Shown: piece by piece, positions 34,496-45,137 of the stretch
Numbering within the stretch: position 1 is the stretch's first letter
How the letters are laid out: every line of letters begins with the position of its first letter
From: JAWLBY01 sp041687455
GTDB taxonomy: Bacteria; Pseudomonadota; Gammaproteobacteria; Xanthomonadales; Xanthomonadaceae
Length of the DNA: 64,000 nucleotides
Assembly (NCBI GenBank): GCA_041687455.1
Contig: JAWLBY010000004.1
Coordinates: 124,001 to 188,000 of the forward strand
Direction of reading: 5' to 3'
The notes under the pieces: model-generated
Told to the model about the DNA's origin: nothing
Database searches by the model: none
What the model saw: the letters and a program-made list of their open reading frames with translations, nothing else
Translations under genes and position numbers: made by a program

Positions 34496-36133
34496 ATGCT
34501 GTCACCAACGAAAGACCGCGACGCCGGCCATCGTCAGCCGCCGATGCAACGCGGCATGACGACATTGACCATCACGATGTTGCTGCTCGCCATCGTGACG
34601 ATGATCGTGCTGGTCTCGACCAACGTGGCGTTCTTCGAACAGCGCACCAGCGTCGCCGAGAACCGTTCACGGCTGGCAGAACAGGCAGCCGAGTATTCGC
34701 TGAACATCAGCGGTGAGTGGCTGAAATCCAAGCTGTCAGTGATCGTGTCGGACGCGGCGGGCGGCTGGCTCGAGAGCGGCAAGGAAAAATGGGCCGCCTG
34801 CAAGGACGCGACCGCCGAGATCGCCAAGGACTATGTCCATCCGTGCGAAAGCGTGCCGGAAACGGCGAGCATCAAGCGCGACGAACTGTATTTCTACAGC
34901 CAGACCGGCGCGGCCGATGTCGACCCGAGCAAGCAGACGCTCGAGATCGACGCCAGTCTCGCTACCCTGACTGCGCAGTCGAATGCACTGTTCGCGGTCA
35001 CCAACGACGTACGTGCGGTGTTGTGCCGTATCGATACCTCGGACCCGGCCAATCCGAAATGTGCGCTGTCGCCGGTGTCCGGCAACAATGTCGCGGTCAC
35101 GCTGGTCGCGGGAGCGTCGATGGCTGGTGAGTCAGCCGCATCCGTTGTGCGTGAGACCTGGAGCAGCTACAGCGATTTCCAGCCGTCTTCAACGGTGCCG
35201 CTGGTGGCGTCCGGAACGATCGAGGGCCTCGGTAACGCCTCGATCGTCGCTTCGCCGAATGCCGGTGGCTTCGGACTGGCCGCATCGATCTGGTCGCCGA
35301 AGAACGTCGACATCGAGTCCGGTGCCGGTGGCATCGGCAGCGTGAACACCTGCCACCTCGGCGGTTACCTCGGCACCGTCCCGGTCAGCGATCTGAAGAC
35401 CACCTGTGCCACGACCAACGATTGCGGTTGTCCGGGAATCAATGACACCGACGGCTTGTCGGGGCATACCGGCGGCAGCACGAAAGAGAATATCGACATC
35501 CTCGATATCGACGGCAACAGCGGCTCGCTGCCCGATATCACGTTCTTCCCCGGGGAGGGGCTCGACGATCCGAACGATCCGACCGACGACAACCTGTTCG
35601 AGTGGATATTCGGTGTCGACTACGTAGCGGCCGAGGCCGACACGACCGGAGCGACGCTGATGAACTGCGGCGAGAAGGGCGACGAAAACTGCGCCGTTTT
35701 CGCACTGCGAGAGGATCTCGGCGCCGAGTTCGTGACCTGTGCCGAACTCGGAACGCTCGGGTCGAGCGCATCCGGTCTGTATTACGTCGAGGATTCCAGT
35801 GCCGCGAGTCCGTGCAGCCTGCCGTCGCAGCTCGGCAGTGCGACCAGCAACGCGATCGTCGTCGTCAATGACGAGGCCAAGGTGAATGGCAGCACGCTGA
35901 TCTACGGATTGCTGTTCGTCAGGAGCGACACCGGCACCGGAGCCAAGTTCACGGGTTCAGGCAATGCCAAGGTCTTCGGCTCGGTGGTCGTGCAGGGCAA
36001 CGTCAAGATCACCGGTGGCCTGGAACTGGTCTGGGTCGATACGTCGGCGGCGTCGGATGACGGTGCACCTCCACCGGCGCGATACTTCGGCCGGGTCAGC
36101 GGAAGCTGGCTCGACGATCGGCAAGGCTTCTAG
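34496..36133 (+). CDS. pilX: PilX-like minor pilin with large C-terminal extension
   Basis: A 545-aa protein in the PilX position. The N-terminus MQRGMTTLTITMLLLAIVTM is a PilX-type start, with no Glu5, and is followed by the RLAEQAAEYSLNISGEWLK helix. Known PilX proteins are about 160-200 aa, so this has about 350 extra residues. The extension is Gly/Asp/Ser-rich with several Cys. Its last 100 residues (AIVVVNDEAKVNGSTLIYG, then SGNAKVFGSVVVQGNVKITGG) look like rungs of a beta-solenoid. It may contribute to the pilus tip. Confidence 0.8.
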   Translation: MLSPTKDRDAGHRQPPMQRGMTTLTITMLLLAIVTMIVLVSTNVAFFEQRTSVAENRSRLAEQAAEYSLNISGEWLKSKLSVIVSDAAGGWLESGKEKWAACKDATAEIAKDYVHPCESVPETASIKRDELYFYSQTGAADVDPSKQTLEIDASLATLTAQSNALFAVTNDVRAVLCRIDTSDPANPKCALSPVSGNNVAVTLVAGASMAGESAASVVRETWSSYSDFQPSSTVPLVASGTIEGLGNASIVASPNAGGFGLAASIWSPKNVDIESGAGGIGSVNTCHLGGYLGTVPVSDLKTTCATTNDCGCPGINDTDGLSGHTGGSTKENIDILDIDGNSGSLPDITFFPGEGLDDPNDPTDDNLFEWIFGVDYVAAEADTTGATLMNCGEKGDENCAVFALREDLGAEFVTCAELGTLGSSASGLYYVEDSSAASPCSLPSQLGSATSNAIVVVNDEAKVNGSTLIYGLLFVRSDTGTGAKFTGSGNAKVFGSVVVQGNVKITGGLELVWVDTSAASDDGAPPPARYFGRVSGSWLDDRQGF

Positions 36134-36147
36134 GTGGAGCGACGGCA

Positions 36148-38940
36148 ATGAAAACGAGCAAGTCAGCATTCACCTCCGGCTTCAGCCTGATCGATGTGCT
36201 GGTGGCCGTGGTCGTCCTTTCCTTCGGTCTGCTGGCGCTTGCCGCGCTGCAGACCAAGCTGGTCCGCTCCTCGGGTGCCACCAAGGCGCAATCGACCGCG
36301 CTGGCGCTGGCAAAGGACGAGATCGAGCAACTGCGCGGGTTCGAAGACCTCGACGCCTATATCGCGTTGACCGACATTGCCAAAGCCGACGCTATCACGG
36401 CGACCTTGGGTGGCGTCAGCTATTCGATGTGGCGCGATGTGACCCGCTATGCCTACGACACCACGGCGACGCCACCGGCATTTACTGCCGTCGGCGACAC
36501 GACCGCACTGGGCAATGCCTATACCGCGGCGAACGAATTCAAGGTAGTCGACATCTACGTGGAGTGGACCGATCCGACCGGCGCTACCGAATCAATCCGG
36601 CTGCAGGACGCGGTCGGCGCGCTGGCGCCGGCAAACTCCGGTCGCCTGGTTCGCAAGCGGCAGGACACCGCCGGGCGCGGACCGAAGGTGATCATCAAGG
36701 ACCCGTCGACCAGCAACGGCGTGATTCCGATCGCGATCGGCGACGGTTCCGAAACCGCCGCGACCAATCCGCGACCTGAAATCGCGTCGAGCAATCGCCA
36801 GACCAGCTTCGACATCTTCACCTATTCGGCACTGACTGACGCCGACGGCAAAAAGACCGGTAACGCGGTCGCGCAGGCGCGCGTCGAAACGACCATCGTC
36901 GGCTGTACCTGCGACACGACCGAGGCGAGCAAGACGGATAAGGCTTACCGCCCTACCTACTGGAACGGCCAGCGCTACGCCGAGCCGGAGATCGCCTCGT
37001 ACGACCCGAAGGCCGGCTGGGTACAGCAGAAGGGCAAGAGCGAGACCGAGAACGGCGCCCTCTGCACGATCTGCTGCCGCGATCACTGGGATCCGGCCAG
37101 CATCGGCGCCAACGAGCCGAAGTTTTCGCCGCGTCGAACCGGCGGTCACACTCACTTCCTCGACGATCTCGACAATGCGGTTACGTCCGGTGAGTACTAC
37201 GAAGCCTGCCGGTTGATCCGTGTCGACGGCATTACCCGCGTCGCAGCGGATCCGTACAACGAGTTCTTCAATCTGCTGAAGACCAACAGCGAGTCCGATC
37301 TGTCCAACGCGTCATCCAACTACGCGGCGCCGGAGGATTTCAACAACACCACCGACGACGCGGTCGGCCACTACCAGGATTTCGTCATCGATTACCTGGA
37401 CAAGCAGTTCACCAAGGGCAACACGGCGTCCTACAACACCCAGCTCACGTCGACGGATCAGGCGAAACTGGTCGACGACAATGACCTCGACTATTCCGCC
37501 TTGGCGCTCGAAAAGGGCAACAAGCCGTGGTTTCACGCCCGCGGTCTGTTCGTCGACTACCTTGAGAACGATGCGATCGCGGCAATCAACGAGGCCAAGA
37601 CGACCTGCGCGCTCGAGGACGACTCGGAAGACCCCGACGGTGAAATTGCCGCCGGCAATGCCAGCAAGCTGTCGCAGTGCGTGTTGCGGACACTGCCGTT
37701 CACGACGATCAACCTGACCGAGACGTCGATCTGGAAGCCCCGTACCGGCGACGGCGACTCCAGCGGCGACAGCGTGATCGTGGTCGACAACAATGCGTTC
37801 TACACCTCGGGCGGTTCGTTGCCGGTCCGTGGCAAGGGCACGCCGCTCGACTCCGGTGACACCAATGTCATTGCCAACGCGCGGGTCACCAACTCCGGAT
37901 TGCTCGGTGTCGATGGTGATACCGACACGTTCGTGATCAACAAGGACGAGCAGGCCGGCTTGACTGCGTCGCGGGCAATCAAGGTCAGCGGCCCGTCATG
38001 CGGCAACAGCAACATGGACGCCGTTACCAAGGGTGTCACCACCCCGATCCTGTTCCCGTCAGAGGCATCGTGCGAAGGGCCGAGCGCGGGCACCACGCTC
38101 GCGACCATCCGCCTGCAGGTCTCGCTGTCGCTCAACACCGGCCCGAATCTGTCGAAGCTGAAGATCGAGCTGGTCGGGCCCGTCGCCACCAACTGCACCT
38201 TCCTGCTCGAGAACAACGCCGGCGCCGAAGATCCGCCGTACAGCGCCACCTACTCGGTGGCAGCCACCGACAGCACCGTCGCGGCCTGCGACCCGCGCAG
38301 CGATGGCACCTGGACATTGCGGGTCACCAGCAGCGCTACCGGCAACCCGCCAGACCTCAAAGGCTCGTGGAGCCTGAAGTTCCTCGATGCCGGTGCGTAC
38401 ACGGTCAGCCTTGCCAATTACACCTTCGCGCCAGGTTCCTACCCGGCCTTCGATAACGCGCCAACGGCGACTTGCGACTATACGTCGACGGCCGGTGGGC
38501 CCAACCCGTGGACGTGTGTTGCCTCGGAGATCAACGTCGACGCGACGATCCGTGTCAGCGGCTACAACTACCAGGCGCCGGACGATACCAGTGTCAAGTC
38601 GGTGGAGGCAGATTGCACCTACGTGACGAACAAGGGTGAGGCCAAGACCACCACCTGCACGGTGGCGACTGCCAGTCGTCCAAGCTGTTACAACCATTCC
38701 GTCGAGGCGGTGTATGTCAACGGAACCGAGCAGGCCGGGTTGTCGCTGCCGGTAATGAACGACGGCAAGGCAAGCGAGACAACCAGCTTCACGTTGAAGC
38801 CGCTCAACGAGGACGACGTCGTCGAGATCAGGATGCTCGCTCCGACCAAGGTCGGTGGTGGCTATACCTGCTCGCTGAAGTTCGAGGCGGACTGCAGCAA
38901 GGGCGTCACGTTCAACTGGAACGCCGACCCCTGCTCGTGA
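36148..38940 (+). CDS. pilV: Giant PilV-like minor pilin (930 aa)
   Basis: A prepilin of 930 aa where PilV is normally about 150-200 aa. The leader TSG is followed by FSLIDVLVAVVVLSFGLLAL (Asp in place of Glu5), then the helix ALAKDEIEQLRGFEDL. Beyond residue 200 are a Cys/His/Asp cluster (C306, C309, C310, D312, H313, D315, with H334 and H336), an acidic repeat-rich middle, and a P-domain-like beta-sandwich (about 648-750, with DGTWTLRVTSSA and GSWSLKFLD). It ends the operon and no PilY1 gene follows, so it is the best candidate for a tip adhesin. Confidence 0.85.
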   Translation: MKTSKSAFTSGFSLIDVLVAVVVLSFGLLALAALQTKLVRSSGATKAQSTALALAKDEIEQLRGFEDLDAYIALTDIAKADAITATLGGVSYSMWRDVTRYAYDTTATPPAFTAVGDTTALGNAYTAANEFKVVDIYVEWTDPTGATESIRLQDAVGALAPANSGRLVRKRQDTAGRGPKVIIKDPSTSNGVIPIAIGDGSETAATNPRPEIASSNRQTSFDIFTYSALTDADGKKTGNAVAQARVETTIVGCTCDTTEASKTDKAYRPTYWNGQRYAEPEIASYDPKAGWVQQKGKSETENGALCTICCRDHWDPASIGANEPKFSPRRTGGHTHFLDDLDNAVTSGEYYEACRLIRVDGITRVAADPYNEFFNLLKTNSESDLSNASSNYAAPEDFNNTTDDAVGHYQDFVIDYLDKQFTKGNTASYNTQLTSTDQAKLVDDNDLDYSALALEKGNKPWFHARGLFVDYLENDAIAAINEAKTTCALEDDSEDPDGEIAAGNASKLSQCVLRTLPFTTINLTETSIWKPRTGDGDSSGDSVIVVDNNAFYTSGGSLPVRGKGTPLDSGDTNVIANARVTNSGLLGVDGDTDTFVINKDEQAGLTASRAIKVSGPSCGNSNMDAVTKGVTTPILFPSEASCEGPSAGTTLATIRLQVSLSLNTGPNLSKLKIELVGPVATNCTFLLENNAGAEDPPYSATYSVAATDSTVAACDPRSDGTWTLRVTSSATGNPPDLKGSWSLKFLDAGAYTVSLANYTFAPGSYPAFDNAPTATCDYTSTAGGPNPWTCVASEINVDATIRVSGYNYQAPDDTSVKSVEADCTYVTNKGEAKTTTCTVATASRPSCYNHSVEAVYVNGTEQAGLSLPVMNDGKASETTSFTLKPLNEDDVVEIRMLAPTKVGGGYTCSLKFEADCSKGVTFNWNADPCS

Positions 38941-39138
38941 TGGCCGTTGCCCCCGGGGTCGTCCCGGCCCCGGGCGTGGTGGGTACTTCGGTTCGTTGGA
39001 TCGGAGGTGCGACGTCTCGCGCTTGGCGGGGCCTGCTCGTCAGGTCTCTCCAAACATGACGCCGAACGCGAGATGCGGTGTTGCCCCATCGGTCCAGCCG
39101 CGCGCAGGTTCATGTACGGAGGACATCCCGCTGCAAAG

Positions 39139-39168
39139 AAAAAGGCCTGCATTTCTGCAGGCCTTTTT
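39139..39168. terminator. Bidirectional terminator between pilV and tRNA-Asn
   Basis: The hairpin AAAAAGGCCTGC - ATTTCT - GCAGGCCTTTTT has A and T runs on both sides. It would end the pil operon on the plus strand and tRNA-Asn on the minus strand. Confidence 0.9.
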
Positions 39169-39175
39169 CATGAAC

Positions 39176-39252
39176 TGGCGCCCGAAGTTGGACTCGAACC
39201 AACGACCCCCTGATTAACAGTCAAGTGCTCTAACCGGCTGAGCTATTCGGGC
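39176..39252 (-). tRNA. tRNA-Asn (anticodon GTT)
   Basis: A 77-nt cloverleaf. The acceptor stem begins GCCCGAA and the encoded CCA ends the gene. The anticodon arm CTTGA-CTGTTAA-TCAGG gives GTT. The T arm has GGTTCGAGTCC. Confidence 0.98.
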
Positions 39253-39271
39253 GGGGTGCCGCGAGCCGCGT

Positions 39272-39301
39272 ATGTTGCCGAAGCCGGCGGCAGGCTGTCA
39301 A
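39272..39301 (-). promoter_or_regulatory. Sigma70 promoter of tRNA-Asn
   Basis: On the minus strand: -35 TTGACA (39301-39296, perfect), 18-bp spacer, -10 CAACAT (39277-39272, weak). Confidence 0.6.
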
Positions 39302-39491
39302 CTGCCGGCCGACCCCGCAGCAGTGCCGACGTCAGCCCGGAGTCACGCACGTGCTCACGCGATGACCCTTCGGGTGCGGCGATTCTCTCCGTCGGCTGCA
39401 GGGACGTTCATCCACGGACGCCCGGACTCGCGGCGCCGTGCGCGCCGGCCGCGTGGCGGTCCCCTTGCCCCTGACCGGGCAGATGGGGCGG

Positions 39492-40031
39492 CTATCCGCG
39501 GCAGGCGCTGGCCACTGCCTTGGCGCTCGGTGTGCCGTAGCGCATGCCGCCCCGATTGTTGATGACCAGCGTCTGCGCCCTGGACGGACCGCGGCCGTCG
39601 CACAGCGTGAAGGTGACGTTGGAGCCGGCATTGCCGCCGTTCGGCTGCAGCACCAGCCGGGTGCGGCCGCTGGTCGTCTGCAGCGTGACCTTGCCGCCGA
39701 GCGGCCCCTCGGCGGTGATCAGCGCCTCGTCGGCGTCGCGCTGGCGGTTGCCGTTGCGATCGAGGAACGCCACCCAGCCGCTGGTCCAGTCGAGGTCGCC
39801 GCTGCAGGTGGCACGGTCGACGCTGGAACACAGCACTGCGTGGCTGCCGGTCACCGCCGCGCGGTTCACCGACGTGGTCAGGCTCGACAGCAGCGCGGCC
39901 TTGGCGGCGCCGGCGCGGCCGGCTTCGAGGAAGCCGGACCAGGCCGGCAATGCGACGCCGAACAGGATCGCGAGGACGGCGACGACGATCATCAGTTCGA
40001 TCAGGGTGAAACCACGCTGCAGGCGGGACAT
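39492..40031 (-). CDS. GspH/FimT-type pseudopilin
   Basis: A 179-aa prepilin: leader MSRLQRG, then FTLIELMIVVAVLAILFGVA with Glu5. The globular domain has the FimT/GspH pattern: SGWVAFLDRNGNRQRDADEALI, and the C-terminal TLVINNRGGMRYGTPSAKAVASAC, with Cys near each end (each given in part). GGAGAG lies 6-11 nt before the ATG at 40031. It is a second FimT-like pilin, separate from the operon copy and oppositely oriented. Such copies in related bacteria help DNA uptake or pilus priming. Confidence 0.88.
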   Translation of the reverse strand: MSRLQRGFTLIELMIVVAVLAILFGVALPAWSGFLEAGRAGAAKAALLSSLTTSVNRAAVTGSHAVLCSSVDRATCSGDLDWTSGWVAFLDRNGNRQRDADEALITAEGPLGGKVTLQTTSGRTRLVLQPNGGNAGSNVTFTLCDGRGPSRAQTLVINNRGGMRYGTPSAKAVASACRG

Positions 40032-40306
40032 CGGGACTCTCCGTTCGGGACGCTGACAGCCTGAACGGCCGACGCCGGCGTCGGTATCGGAAGATCGAGG
40101 CCGACGCGGTAGGACTTTTCCGACGGCAGCAGCGCCTGCTTGCGCCGCCGCGGTCGCTCGCGGGTGGGCCGCTGCAGCGCGGTCGTACCGATGCCGGCCA
40201 GGTGATGACGACCGCGAATCGGTCCCTGCGGCCATGCGCCGCACGCTCACGGACCGGCCATGCCGGCTCGCTATACTCGACGGTCGAATTCCGACTGTCA
40301 TGTGCC

Positions 40307-42325
<2,019 letters not shown>

Positions 42326-42737
42326 CGGCCCGCGTTGGGCCCTCGGTCGGCGAGCGGCCGCTTTCGCACACGCGATCGCTGCGTTCGTCGGACCGTGTCG
42401 CACAACATGCGAAGCATGTTGCATGCCATGCAATCCCGGGGCTTGCAACGATTTCTCCGAGGCGGTAGAACTGCAAGGGCGTCATCCAGTTGGCAGAACG
42501 CGGCGGGGTGGAGGAGCAGGGGAGCCGGGGGTTGGCGATCGATACGCTGGGGGGCGGAATCGGTCGCCGGGGTTGGGACGACGACGGCATGCTCGTCGTC
42601 GTCCCAATCCAGTTCGCCCGGATCGATGTCCTCATCGCGCACTTCGGAGCGAACGCAACGATTCCCGTTGTATTCGCCTGTCGGCCGGTGCTATAGTTCG
42701 CGCCCCTCGCGCAGGGTTGCATGATCAGCGCGAAGTG
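42326..42737. other. Intergenic region between uvrB and tRNA-Val
   Basis: About 410 bp. It holds a hairpin (stem CAACATGC 42403-42410, loop GAA, stem 42414-42421) that may act as the uvrB terminator despite lacking a T-run, and the tRNA-Val promoter. A minus-strand frame from the ATG at 42642 encodes a peptide starting MRDEDIDPGELDWDDDE, but it has no ribosome site and runs into uvrB antisense, so I do not call it. Confidence 0.5.
42668..42697 (+). promoter_or_regulatory. Sigma70 promoter of tRNA-Val
   Basis: -35 TTGTAT (42668-42673), 18-bp spacer, -10 TATAGT (42692-42697), then a GC-rich discriminator. The tRNA starts 41 bp after the -10. Confidence 0.75.
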
Positions 42738-42812
42738 GGGCGGTTAGCTCAGCGGTAGAGCACTACCTTGACATGGTAGGGGTCACAGGTTCGAACCCTG
42801 TACCGCCCACCA
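42738..42812 (+). tRNA. tRNA-Val (anticodon GAC)
   Basis: A 75-nt cloverleaf. The acceptor stem GGGCGGT/ACCGCCC is followed by A and an encoded CCA. The anticodon arm CTACC-TTGACAT-GGTAG gives GAC. Confidence 0.98.
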
Positions 42813-42818
42813 ATACCA

Positions 42819-42842
42819 CGAGGCCGGGGAAACCCGGCCTCG
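42819..42842 (+). terminator. Intrinsic terminator of tRNA-Val
   Basis: Stem CGAGGCCGGG, loop GAAA, stem CCCGGCCTCG, followed by TTTCGTTTCG. It starts 6 bp after the CCA. Confidence 0.9.
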
Positions 42843-42959
42843 TTTCGTTTCGGGCGTTGACGCGCTGGTCACGGAGTCGTAAGTTTCCAGCCGATGTCCG
42901 CCGCGGGCGGTCGCAGATGAACAGGACGCCGCCGGGCAATCGGCGGTGCAGCGTGCGAC

Positions 42960-42986
42960 ATGAGCACTACCAGCATCGATCACTGA
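42960..42986 (+). CDS. Possible Thr-Thr leader peptide upstream of thrS
   Basis: An 8-codon ORF, MSTTSIDH, with two adjacent Thr codons (42966-42971). It ends 26 bp before an intrinsic terminator hairpin and 203 bp before thrS. The arrangement resembles amino-acid-controlled attenuators such as pheM-pheST of E. coli. There is no clear ribosome site and only two Thr codons, so it is a candidate only. Confidence 0.25.
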   Translation: MSTTSIDH

Positions 42987-43011
42987 CCGAGCCGGAAGTC
43001 CTCGCGTACGC

Positions 43012-43035
43012 AAAGGGCGCCTGGCGCCCTTTTTT
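43012..43035 (+). terminator. Intrinsic terminator in the thrS leader (possible attenuator)
   Basis: Stem AAAGGGCG (43012-43019), loop CCTGG, stem CGCCCTTT (43025-43032), within a run of six T (43030-43035). tRNA-Val already has its own terminator 170 bp upstream and no gene lies between, so this hairpin probably regulates read-through into thrS. Confidence 0.7.
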
Positions 43036-43189
43036 GTTGTCCGCAACGGGCGACGAGGGCGAACGATTCGGCAGCGACACTTCGGCGGCGACGATGCCGG
43101 TGTGGCGCCGCCGCGTGGCGGCTGCCGCCGAGGCGGCTCCAGCCGAAACAAGCCATTCGAGCCCGCATCAGGCGGGCGGAGTCATCAGC

Positions 43190-45097
43190 ATGATCAACAT
43201 CACCCTTCCCGACGGCAGCCGGCGTTCGTTCGACGCGCCGATCACGATCCATGAACTGGCTGCGTCGATCGGTCCCGGGCTGGCCAAGGCCGCGCTGGCC
43301 GGCAAGGTCGACGGCAGGCTGGTCGATACCGGCTATCTGCTCGACCGCGACGTTTCGGTCGAGATCGTCACCGACAAGCATCCGGACGCGCTCGATGTGT
43401 TGCGACATTCGACCGCGCATCTGCTCGCGCAGGCGACCCAGCGGCTGTTCCCGGACACCCAGGTCACGATCGGGCCAGTGATCGACAACGGCTTCTACTA
43501 CGACTTCGCGCGCAAGACGCCGTTCACGCCGGACGATCTCGAGAAGATCGAGGCCGAGATGGCGAAGATCGTCAAGGACGATCTGCCGGTCGAACGCTCG
43601 GTGATGGCACGTGACGATGCGATCCGCTTCTTCCGTGACAAGGGCGAGCAGTACAAGGCCGAGATCATCGAGTCGATTCCGTCCGACGAGGATCTGTCGC
43701 TGTACCGGCAGGGCGACTTCATCGACCTCTGCCGCGGTCCGCACGTGCCGTCGACCGGCAAGCTGCGCGCGTTCAAGCTGATGAAGGTGGCCGGTGCGTA
43801 TTGGCGCGGCGATGCCAAGAACGAGATGCTGCAGCGCGTCTACGGGACCGCCTGGCTCAACGACAAGGACCTGAAGGCCTACCTGCACCAGCTCGAGGAG
43901 GCCGAGAAGCGCGACCATCGCAAGATCGGTCGTGCGCTCGACCTGTTCCACCAGCAGGAAGAGGCGCCGGGCATGGTGTTCTGGCATCCGAAGGGCTGGG
44001 CGGTCTGGCAGGTCGTCGAGCAGTACATGCGCCGCGTGTATCGCGACAACGGCTACCAGGAAGTGCGCTGCCCGCAGATCCTCGACGTGTCGCTGTGGCA
44101 CAAGTCCGGCCACTGGGACAACTACAAGGACAACATGTTCTTCACCGAGTCGGAGAAGCGCGACTACGCGGTGAAGCCGATGAATTGCCCGGGCCACGTG
44201 CAGATCTACAACACCGGCCTGCACAGCTACCGCGACCTGCCGATCCGCTACGGCGAGTTCGGCGCCTGCCACCGCAACGAGCCGTCCGGCGCGCTGCACG
44301 GCATCATGCGGGTGCGCGCGTTTACCCAGGACGACGGCCACATCTTCTGCACCGAGGATCAGGTCGAGTCCGAGGTGACCGCGTTCCACCGGCTGGCGAT
44401 GAAGGTGTACGCCGACTTCGGCTTCACCGACATCGGGCTGAAGATCGCGCTGCGGCCGGAGTCGCGGCTCGGCAGCGACGAGACCTGGGACAAGGCCGAG
44501 GAAGCGCTGCGCTCGGCGCTGAGAGCGGCCGGCGTCGAGTGGCAGGAGCTGCCCGGCGAAGGTGCGTTCTACGGGCCGAAGATCGAATACCACATGCGCG
44601 ACTCGATCGGGCGCGGCTGGCAGGTCGGCACGATGCAGGTCGATTTCATGATGCCGGAGCGGCTCGGCGCCGAATATGTCGACGAACATTCGGCGCGCCG
44701 GCACCCGGTCATGCTGCATCGGGCGATCGTCGGCTCGATGGAGCGCTTCATCGGAATCCTGATCGAACACCATGCCGGCGTGCTGCCGGCCTGGCTCGCG
44801 CCGGTTCAGGCGGTGGTGCTGAATATCACCGATGCACAGGCCGGATATGCCGCCGAGCTGGCTAAATCGTTGCAGGGGCAGGGGTTCCGTGCCCTGCCCG
44901 ACTTGAGGAACGAGAAGATCGGCTATAAAATCCGCGCCCACACGCTGCAACGGGTCCCGTATCTTCTCGTGGTTGGGGACCGCGAGAAGGAAGCCGGGCT
45001 CGTTGCGGTGCGCTCGCGTTCCGGCGAAGACCTCGGCAGTATGCCGCTGGAACAGTTCGTCGCGAGACTGCGGGAAGAATCGGCCCAGGCCGCCTGA
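43190..45097 (+). CDS. thrS: Threonyl-tRNA synthetase
   Basis: A 635-aa class II synthetase. It has an N-terminal TGS-like domain (1-62, INITLPDGSRRSFDAPITI), an editing domain (about 63-225) with the zinc/editing motif HSTAHLLAQA and DLCRGPHVPSTG, a catalytic core with MNCPGHVQIY, RYGEFGACHRNEPSGALHG and GSMERFIGILIEH, and an anticodon-binding domain (about 535-635). The ATG at 43190 lies 13 bp after a hairpin GCCCGC-ATCAG-GCGGGC (43161-43177), which could be a translational operator as in E. coli thrS. It heads the translation operon. Confidence 0.98.
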   Translation: MINITLPDGSRRSFDAPITIHELAASIGPGLAKAALAGKVDGRLVDTGYLLDRDVSVEIVTDKHPDALDVLRHSTAHLLAQATQRLFPDTQVTIGPVIDNGFYYDFARKTPFTPDDLEKIEAEMAKIVKDDLPVERSVMARDDAIRFFRDKGEQYKAEIIESIPSDEDLSLYRQGDFIDLCRGPHVPSTGKLRAFKLMKVAGAYWRGDAKNEMLQRVYGTAWLNDKDLKAYLHQLEEAEKRDHRKIGRALDLFHQQEEAPGMVFWHPKGWAVWQVVEQYMRRVYRDNGYQEVRCPQILDVSLWHKSGHWDNYKDNMFFTESEKRDYAVKPMNCPGHVQIYNTGLHSYRDLPIRYGEFGACHRNEPSGALHGIMRVRAFTQDDGHIFCTEDQVESEVTAFHRLAMKVYADFGFTDIGLKIALRPESRLGSDETWDKAEEALRSALRAAGVEWQELPGEGAFYGPKIEYHMRDSIGRGWQVGTMQVDFMMPERLGAEYVDEHSARRHPVMLHRAIVGSMERFIGILIEHHAGVLPAWLAPVQAVVLNITDAQAGYAAELAKSLQGQGFRALPDLRNEKIGYKIRAHTLQRVPYLLVVGDREKEAGLVAVRSRSGEDLGSMPLEQFVARLREESAQAA

Positions 45098-45137
45098 GGC
45101 GGCCTGAACTTGCGGTACGGCACAAGAGGATCGTCAC

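Noticed and set aside
42813..43190. T-box riboswitch before thrS
   Set aside because: T-boxes are largely limited to Gram-positive groups, and no T-box core or specifier loop is seen.
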